Below, in pieces: positions 57,305 to 64,000 of a stretch of 64,000 bases of DNA. The stretch lies in NCBI RefSeq assembly GCF_914767665.1, contig NC_059502.1:10168001-10232000 (forward strand), given 5' to 3'. A program made the position numbers and the translations under genes. Below the pieces are notes generated by a model. The model saw only the letters and a program-made list of their open reading frames with translations, searched no databases and was not told the DNA's origin. Position 1 is the first letter of the stretch; the number at the start of each line of letters is the position of its first letter. The DNA is from Harmonia axyridis. Lineage: Eukaryota; Arthropoda; Insecta; Coleoptera; Coccinellidae.

Positions 57305-59354
57305 AACACACTATATTTCTGGCAACCTCGACAGGCGAAACGTAGCGTATAGAGATCGCAAAGAAGATTGCTCGTCGATAGAAAGGCTCAGGTTAGAAAT
57401 GGGCGACATTGGTTTGCACAGGACACTTCAGAGTGGATAAATTTGAAGGTTTGAAGGAGCTCTATGTCCAGGAGTAGATCAACAATGGTTGGAGAAGAAG
57501 ACTGTTGATAGTAGCTTCTGCACTAGGCTGTACTGTTTCCAAATATAATAACGATGATATATCATCCTGTACAAACTTAAAAATAGCTGCAATACCTAGT
57601 TTACCAAATATTTTTGTATAGATCCACAATTTGTTGTTTTGCGTTCCACTCGACAATTCAATTAGCACAACCTTAGAGGAATACAGTTTGATAAAACAAA
57701 AGTTACTTTTGAACTTTTTCAGGAGCTTATAGATACAACAATTGTCATGAACCAAACCGAAGTAATTTCCATCAAAACGTGAAAATATTGAATCTGATCA
57801 TCCCCAAGACGACGTAAACTATTACCTCAGATGCGACAGCGAAAACCAGGCTTTTACAGCTCACAGCACTATAAACCTTTCACTTTCCAACGCTCGAATT
57901 GAAAATGAAATTCGAATCCCTGATTCTTGTCGACATAATGGCATGAGAATGGGGAGATTCGGAGCCCAAAGTGTTGATATTTCAGCGTGCCCTACGACGA
58001 AGGGATCTTCGAATAGGTCTATTGCCTCACTCGTACCCACTGCTGACGAATTAGGGCGCCCCCCTAATTAGAGATCTACCCCGAAGTCACATTTCCTACC
58101 AATTATAACGGTAGGAAAATGGGTAAATAGAGAAGGAGCATTTCGGCGTCAGTCTCTAATTGCCCAAAAATCTCATAATGGCCTGTGTGCTCTGAAGATT
58201 CCGACTGAATGGCGAATCGCTCTGGCCGTTTGGTAACGCTTAATTAGTTGATAAATAAGACTACGGAAGCCGGAATCGAGGGTATTCAATTACAGTGGCA
58301 AGTAAATCTAACGGCAACCCTTTCCCTCTATTCTGACTGGATCGAATTAGGGGAATAGTCTTCCGGTAACTTGAGTTAACCCATTTTTCCACTAAATGGG
58401 TTAATCGATTTCTGAGTCACACCCAAGTGAACTGTTGCACAGATTGTGGCAATGAAGAGAGGTGATTGTAGTAGCGGGGAGAATACCTGTTCTAGAGATC
58501 AATCGATTCATGGTCTTGGATATTTTTCGAGAAGTTTCTGTTCTTGAACGAAAAATTAGACTTAAAGAAGGCTTATTCATCTCAATCATTATAAACTTTC
58601 ATACCGATTCAAGGTCAACGAAATGAAGTCTTAGAGGTTATTTTACATTGAGGAACTTGCACTCCATTAACTTTGCAATTTTTTGTCAGTTTTGTATTCA
58701 TTCGATTTGGGCCATTCTATCAGTAATCAGTATGCTTGTCCTTAGTAATAGAGGATGTTTGTGATAATGAAGCTAGTCTTAATTTCGTAATCATGTTAAT
58801 TTAATCCTGCAATTATTGATTCTATTCTTTTTCCACTACAACTTCTAATCATTTCACAAGATTATATCAATGTACCTGTGCCCATTAGTTCAGTATATCG
58901 AATATAATCCTGAATCCAAAATTTGTGAGCCAATCTTAGTTTGGAATATATGACTCTCCAAAGTTCTCAAAACGGTTTTCATAACAATCAATCACTCTAT
59001 GATGATATTCATAATTGTTCAATATCTGATAAGAATATTTCAACCACAAAATTTATTCTCGTATAGGTGTTTACAAATGACGCCAATTTCACTCAAACTT
59101 CGACCTAATCCATTAGATGGAAGAAAACACGAAGTGGTATATCTATATTGACTCGATATTTTGAAACTACTGATGATTTAGTTTTCAGTCCAAATTTGCT
59201 GCAAATACATAAAGGTATCCAATTATTGTTTCACAATTATGAAGTGAAAAAGGGGCTATACTTGTGATGCCATAAAAAAGACGAATAAATTAATTCATAG
59301 TTTTGTAGGATGTGTGACATCATCAGAAATTTTTCTGCAATACATTATAATTTT
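57305..59354. other. No gene seen
   Basis: About 2 kb without a recognisable gene or repeat; frames at 57462-57755, 58401-58589 and 59295-59540 are unsupported. Confidence 0.45.
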
Positions 59355-60501
59355 ATCAGAATTTGGCAGCAGTCCGACCATTATTTTATTTACCGAAATA
59401 AACTCCATTATAATTATTAATTTGTAAGAGATTGCGTTGTGAGTATAGCTACTTTTGTTATTTGAAAAAACATGGACAAAAAAGAATTTCGTGCGCTGAT
59501 AAAATATTGCTTTTTGAAGGGAAAAATACAGTTGAAGCAAAATCTTGGCTTAATGAAGAGTTTCCGGGTTCTGCACCAGGAAAATCAATCATCATTGATT
59601 GGTATGCTAAGCATAAAGACAGCGAACGCAGTAGACGCCCAAAAGAGGCTATCGTCGACGAAAAAATCAAAAATATTCACAAAATGATTTTGAATGACCG
59701 TTGAGTGAAGTTGATCAAAATAGCAGACATTGTGAAGATATCATCTGAACGTGTACATCATATCATTCACGAATATTCGTACATGAGAAAGCTGTGTGCA
59801 AAATAGGTGCCACGCGAGTTCACAATCGATCAAAAGCAACAACGTGGTAATGATTCTGAGCAGTGTTAAAAGTTGTTCAAGTGCAATAAACCTGCATTTT
59901 TGCGTCGATATGTGACAATGGATGAAACATGGCTCCATCATTTCCCTCCGGAGTCCAATCAACAGTAAACTGAGTGGACTGCACACAATGAACTGATTCC
60001 AAAGTCAGAAAAAACAGCCAGCTGGCGAGGTTATGGCATCAGTATTCTGGGATGCGCCAGGTATAATATTCATTGATTACCTCTAAAAGGGCCAGACCAT
60101 CAACAGCGATTATTATATAGCATTATTGCATCGGTTTAAGGATGAAATTGTTGAAAAACGACAATGCGCTGTATCACAAATCAATGAAAACAATGGCAAA
60201 ATTGCATGAATTGGGCTTCGGATTGCTCCTGCATCCAGATCTGACCCCAGCGACTTTTTTCTGTTCTCAGACCTCAAAAGAACGCTCGCTGGAAAGAAAT
60301 TTAGCGCCAATGAAGAAGTAATCGCCGAAACTGAGGCCTATTTTGAAGCGAAAGACAAATCGTACTACAAACATGGTATCGAAAAGTTGGAAGATCGCTA
60401 TTATCGCTGTATCGAAGGCAACTATGCTCAATAATAAAATCGAATTTCGCCAAAAAAATGTGTTTTACCATGGTAGGCCGGGGACTTTTCAATTGGCCTG
60501 T
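59355..60501 (+). mobile_element. irritans-type mariner, 5' end lost, copy C
   Basis: Right end CTTTTCAATTGGCCTGT followed by TA (60502-60503). The left terminus is missing: similarity to copy A starts near the GGCAGCAGTCCGACCATTA block, followed by about 40 bp of extra AT-rich sequence not in copy A. Confidence 0.92.
59472..60434 (+). pseudogene. mariner transposase (irritans subfamily), inactivated
   Basis: ATG at 59472 gives the intact N-terminus M-D-K-K-E-F-R-A-L-I-K-Y-C-F-L-K-G-K, then a one-base deletion near 59525. Further blocks: I-I-D-W-Y-A-K, R-S-R-R-P-K-E-A, D-I-V-K-I-S-S-E-R-V, T-M-D-E-T-W-L-H-H (first Asp, near 59920), and the C-terminal K-F-S-A-N-E-E-V-I-A-E-T-E-A. The region with the second Asp is shortened by a deletion near 60150, and Y-S-P before the third Asp is lost. 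Stop at 60432-60434. Confidence 0.92.
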
Positions 60502-60554
60502 TAATGCTCAATAGTTAAGAAAAAAAATTGAAGTTATAATTTCACAAAAGTTAC

Positions 60555-60710
60555 ATAATACCATAATCATAATCATAATCATAATCATAATTTATTATTC
60601 TCTATATAAAGATATAGGAAGACGTCATATGAATATAACAACATATAAGGTATATAACAAGTACACATTATAAATACAATAATTACACTATAGACTTAAA
60701 TAAATAGGAA
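60555..60710 (-). repeat. 3' UTR and (ATTATG)n tail of the intact retrotransposon
   Basis: A hexanucleotide run, CATAAT on the plus strand, at about 60562-60591 closes the 3' end of the element at 60711-63425. Short tandem 3' tails of this kind are typical for CR1/L2-group elements. Confidence 0.8.
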
Positions 60711-63425
60711 TCATGTAAAAATATCACTGTCTAAAAATTCCTGCACACTATAGAAAGCAGTCTTCAACAGCATCTTTTTCATCTCCAGACTGAATCGCTT
60801 TTCATCCAACCTCTTGAAAGCATTTGGAACTTTATTATAAAAAACAGGACCCCAATGATCAATGAACTTTTGGGATGAGGTAAGTCGATGGTAAGGTATT
60901 TCTAGAGCAGATTTATTTCTTGTGTTGAAAGCATGTCTGTTCATATTTCTTGGAAACTGTTCAATATTCTGGTGAACATATTTTAAACAGGCTAGGATAT
61001 ACATGCTTGATATTGTAAGTATCCTCCCTGATACAAACGAACTCCTACAGCTGTCTCTGGCTTGAAGGCCGCAAAGTGTTCTAATTGCCCTCTTTTGCAG
61101 CCTAAAAACTCTAGATGCTTCCGATGTTCCCCCCCAAAAAACTATCCCATATGAGGCCAAAGAATGGAAATTAGCGAAATACGCTAACCTAGCTATCTCG
61201 TCTGAAGTGCACATTTTTATCCTACGAATCGAAAAAAGTGCCGCTGACAACTTTCGGGTTAAGACATCTATATGGGTTTTCCAACCCAACTTACTCTCCA
61301 GATGTAGTCCGAGTAACTTGATAGAGGATACTTGTTGAGTTGTATGTGAAAGCGAAACTTGTTGAGTTTTTGAATCGTTCAATTTTAACCTATTTGCCTG
61401 AAACCATTCTTTCATCTTCTCCAACACAAAATTCACCCTCTCACGAATCTCTTTCGGGTTTGAACCCTTAACCAACACAGAGGTATCATCAGCATACAAG
61501 GTGATCCCATAACATTCCATACTATCTATGATATCATTGATGAAAATGAGGAATAACATCGGTCCCAGGACAGAACCCTGCGGCACTCCCTTACCAATGT
61601 CTCCGACAGCCGACCTTCGATCCATCCACGCAACCTGTTGCCTTCTGTTAGCCAAATATGAAGATATCAGATCGAGTGATATCCCTCTAACACCATAATA
61701 TTCCAGCTTCTCGAGTAAAATGTCATGATCGACGGTGTCAAAAGCCTTTGTCAAGTCGAGGCAGATCAATTCAACTATTTCATGATTATCCCAAGCAGTA
61801 GTAGTCTTCTTAATAACTTCCCATATTGCCGATATGACTGATTTTCCCTTCCTGAAACCATGTTGATGTTTCGAGAAAATGTTATTTTTATCAAAGAACC
61901 CAACCAATCTTTTCTTTATTATGATCTCAAATACTTTAGATAGAGATGGCAATATTGATATGGGTCTATAATTTTGAGGTAGGTTTATATTTCCTCCTTT
62001 ATAGATAGGAACCACTAGGGCTCTCTTCAGTTTCTTAGGGAATACTCCCTGCTCCATACATTTATTAATAACAACTGCGAGGGGGAGGGATATTTGCTCC
62101 TTCACTTCTTTCAATATTCTCGTTGAGAAGTCGTCTACATCAGGAGTCTCTTTAGATTTGAGCTGACCTATGATGTTTTCAATTTCGCAAGCATCAGTAG
62201 GCTGAAGAAAACATGAATCTTTGTTTTTTATCCTCACATTTCGCATATAATCATGTGCTGACCCATCGTTTGGTAGCACTCCGTTATAAACCTTTTCTCC
62301 TAAACCACAGAAATACTCGTTTAGTTCCTCAGCACAGAGTTCAGAATCAGGTGATTTTTTTTTCCTCGTGTTAGTTTCTTTTCTGATTATATTCCAGATA
62401 GTTTTCTGTTTGTTTTCGGAATTTTGTATCAGTCTCGAATTTTCATGTTTATGGGCTCGAAGCAGTTCTTCATGATATCTTTTTTTGAAGATTTTATATA
62501 TTTCATAATCAGTATCATTTTTGGTGGTTATTGCTTTCACTGCAAGAGCATCCAAGTGATTTTTCATTTTCTTCTGCTCTTCTGACATATGCAAATTTCT
62601 CATATTTCTATTTCTATATTTCACTGGAAAACACTGCTCATAATTTTTTAAGATTGCATCATATATAGAGTTGAAAACTTCTTCCGCAGAACCATCCTCC
62701 AGAAAATCAGACCACTGACATTGAGAAAGCCTCTCTCTAAACTTATTGATGTTGGTTTCATTTATTTCTCTCATTTGCACTCTTTGTTTTTCTAGGTGTC
62801 TTCTGTTTTTTGAGGTAGTAAGTATTTGAGCCCTATGATCAGAGACGTGCAACTCCTCGGTTCTCACAACGAAGTCATTTGTATCGAGGTTCGTGAAAAT
62901 GTTATCGATGCATGTCGAACTTATATTTGTAATACGTGAGGGTTCAGTAGTAGTCAAAGTCAGACCAAAAGAGCAGAATAGTTCGATTAGATCTCTTGTT
63001 TCATTTTTACATAACGAGAAGTCCACATTAAAATCACCCATAACATAAATTTCATGTGTGTTAAAGTTTTCCGACAAGTTTAGTAGCATCATTTCCATAT
63101 TTTCCATAAAAAGCTGTAAATTTCCCATTGGTGGTCGGTAACATGCCACAAAAACACACTTCAGTTTAGGGACCTGCACCGCAGATAATTCAACATGACC
63201 TTCTATTGATAACTCGCCTAAACCCGGAAGATTCTCGCAGAACAAGCTCTCATGAGCCAAAATCATTGTTCCACCGTGTCCCATATTTTCTCTGCAAAAC
63301 GAAGAGGCAACGTCATAATTTTGAATTTTGAATTTTTCAACTTGAGCACTTTTGAGCCAGTGTTCTGTTAAACAGATAATATCAGCTTTAATAACACATA
63401 ATACAACACAACAACGTTGGGAAAT
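60711..63425 (-). CDS. Non-LTR retrotransposon ORF2: AP endonuclease plus reverse transcriptase (CR1/L2-like), 5'-truncated, frame intact
   Basis: ORF2 protein of a non-LTR retrotransposon. The frame is open for 904 codons from 63425 to the TGA at 60711-60713; the ATG at 63284 is internal because upstream codons already encode the endonuclease motif L-T-E-H-W-L with its catalytic Glu. Then come C-Y-R-P-P, M-G-D-F-N-V-D and S-D-H-R (about residues 45-200), so most of the APE-type endonuclease is present and only its first strand or two is missing. The RT follows: V-P-I-Y-K-G-G and N-Y-R-P-I-S, L-D-L-T-K-A-F-D, G-V-P-Q-G-S-V-L-G-P, L-Y-A-D-D-T-S-V, and a long C-terminal region with Q-K-R-A-I-R. 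No stop or frameshift, so it is young. Daphne/Kiri or L2 clade cannot be separated here. Confidence 0.95.
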   Translation of the reverse strand: MSQRCCVVLCVIKADIICLTEHWLKSAQVEKFKIQNYDVASSFCRENMGHGGTMILAHESLFCENLPGLGELSIEGHVELSAVQVPKLKCVFVACYRPPMGNLQLFMENMEMMLLNLSENFNTHEIYVMGDFNVDFSLCKNETRDLIELFCSFGLTLTTTEPSRITNISSTCIDNIFTNLDTNDFVVRTEELHVSDHRAQILTTSKNRRHLEKQRVQMREINETNINKFRERLSQCQWSDFLEDGSAEEVFNSIYDAILKNYEQCFPVKYRNRNMRNLHMSEEQKKMKNHLDALAVKAITTKNDTDYEIYKIFKKRYHEELLRAHKHENSRLIQNSENKQKTIWNIIRKETNTRKKKSPDSELCAEELNEYFCGLGEKVYNGVLPNDGSAHDYMRNVRIKNKDSCFLQPTDACEIENIIGQLKSKETPDVDDFSTRILKEVKEQISLPLAVVINKCMEQGVFPKKLKRALVVPIYKGGNINLPQNYRPISILPSLSKVFEIIIKKRLVGFFDKNNIFSKHQHGFRKGKSVISAIWEVIKKTTTAWDNHEIVELICLDLTKAFDTVDHDILLEKLEYYGVRGISLDLISSYLANRRQQVAWMDRRSAVGDIGKGVPQGSVLGPMLFLIFINDIIDSMECYGITLYADDTSVLVKGSNPKEIRERVNFVLEKMKEWFQANRLKLNDSKTQQVSLSHTTQQVSSIKLLGLHLESKLGWKTHIDVLTRKLSAALFSIRRIKMCTSDEIARLAYFANFHSLASYGIVFWGGTSEASRVFRLQKRAIRTLCGLQARDSCRSSFVSGRILTISSMYILACLKYVHQNIEQFPRNMNRHAFNTRNKSALEIPYHRLTSSQKFIDHWGPVFYNKVPNAFKRLDEKRFSLEMKKMLLKTAFYSVQEFLDSDIFT

Positions 63426-63683
63426 TTATATTAAAATTAATTATTGATTATGTAGTTACATAAAGGGGCGCAAGCAACCATATAACAATAACGTTTTGAT
63501 GAAAATGAGAATATTTAATTGCATTTCCATATTAATTTTCAATTTCTATTAATTCCTAGATTCACTGTACCCAAAACATAACGGTGATAATCTCTGCTCT
63601 GAATTGAAATAATAAAACCGGAAATTCGAATACCATAGGAAATACGAGATTTCCCTTCGCAAAAACTGATCAGATGATAAGTA
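63426..63683. other. No gene seen
   Basis: Flank between the 5' truncation of the retrotransposon and mariner R5; the frame at 63549-63797 is antisense to the mariner end. Confidence 0.55.
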
Positions 63684-64000
63684 TAGGTTGTTTTTTTCCG
63701 AGGTATATAACTTTAAGTTTGCATTACTGTTCAAGATGGCGACCGATTCAATAGCCGTCAAGTGATTTATTCTCAGTTTGGTTTGGCAATTCATCATGAA
63801 TATACTAACGCCTGAACAACGCTTGCAAATAGTGCAATTTCATTTCGAAAATAATGGTTCTGTGCAGAATACGTATCGCGCACTACGTCCATTAGCGATG
63901 GAGCGCACTTCTGGTTGAATGGCTACGTCAACAAACAAAACTGCCGCATTTGGAGTGAAGCTAATCCTCAAGTGTATGTCGAAACACCGTTACATCCAGG
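63684..64000 (+). mobile_element. DD41D mariner-like element R5, runs off the window
   Basis: Starts after TA (63682-63683) with TAGGTTGTTTTTTTCCGAGG. ATG at 63796 gives M-N-I-L-T-P-E-Q-R-L-Q-I-V and Q-F-H-F-E-N-N-G-S-V, up to Y-R-A-L-R-P, then the same deletion junction as R4 (CCATTAGCGATGGAGC), then the start of the catalytic half. The rest lies outside the window. Confidence 0.9.

Noticed and set aside
63549..63797. Minus-strand frame M-M-N-C-Q-T-K-L-R
   Set aside because: Antisense of the mariner R5 5' end; the same occurs at 7433-7636.
1..64000. CRISPR arrays, tRNA or rRNA genes, bacterial operons
   Set aside because: No regularly spaced short repeats, cloverleaf or rRNA sequence seen; all signals are eukaryotic transposable elements.

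Overview
The window looks like repeat-dense intergenic DNA from an insect nuclear genome (a beetle is plausible, but nothing proves the order). It is AT-rich, packed with arthropod-type transposable elements, and I could not support any host protein-coding gene, tRNA or rRNA. Almost everything recognisable is mobile: non-LTR retrotransposons, Tc1/mariner elements of several lineages, a hAT-like element with a clean 8-bp target duplication, a five-copy ~580-bp inverted-terminal-repeat family, two long-armed foldback elements, a Penelope-like fragment, and a cluster of ~300-bp tandem units carrying hammerhead ribozymes.

Layout. 1-5 kb: 3' end of a jockey/CR1-group retrotransposon with a (TAAA)n tail, a tandemly arranged unnamed repeat, and two retrotransposon remnants. 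6.6-7.6 kb: a deleted DD41D mariner. 9.2-9.7 kb: first copy of the ~580-bp family. 13-17 kb: a full-length but dead irritans-type mariner and a second, mauritiana-type mariner between two direct repeats. 22-24 kb: an RTE-type RT tail abutting another ~580-bp element. 25-26.5 kb: foldback with 599-bp arms. 27-32 kb: RT and mariner scraps. 32-35.7 kb: Tc1 remnant, 404-bp-arm foldback, then the hammerhead ribozyme array. 37-42.5 kb: a ~580-bp element holding a 348-bp mariner derivative, the hAT-like element, and another DD41D mariner. 44-47.7 kb: irritans mariner, Penelope-like GIY-YIG fragment with its own ribozyme-like 3' region, and another ~580-bp element. 48-57 kb: RT scrap, a second DD41D-type transposase relic, second hAT copy, more DD41D copies. 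59-64 kb: truncated irritans mariner, a retrotransposon with a 904-codon open EN-RT frame, and a DD41D copy running off the end.

How they relate. Only the 60.6-63.4 kb retrotransposon keeps a long intact frame. The DD41D copies whose 5' coding region is present all lack the same N-terminal segment, and two share one premature stop, so they behave as non-autonomous derivatives spread by a transposase encoded elsewhere. The ~580-bp family keeps a conserved 21-codon Cys-rich reading frame resembling the start of a THAP domain. The most unusual feature is the head-to-head array of ribozyme-bearing units at 34.9-35.7 kb, which resembles metazoan retrozyme-type repeats.
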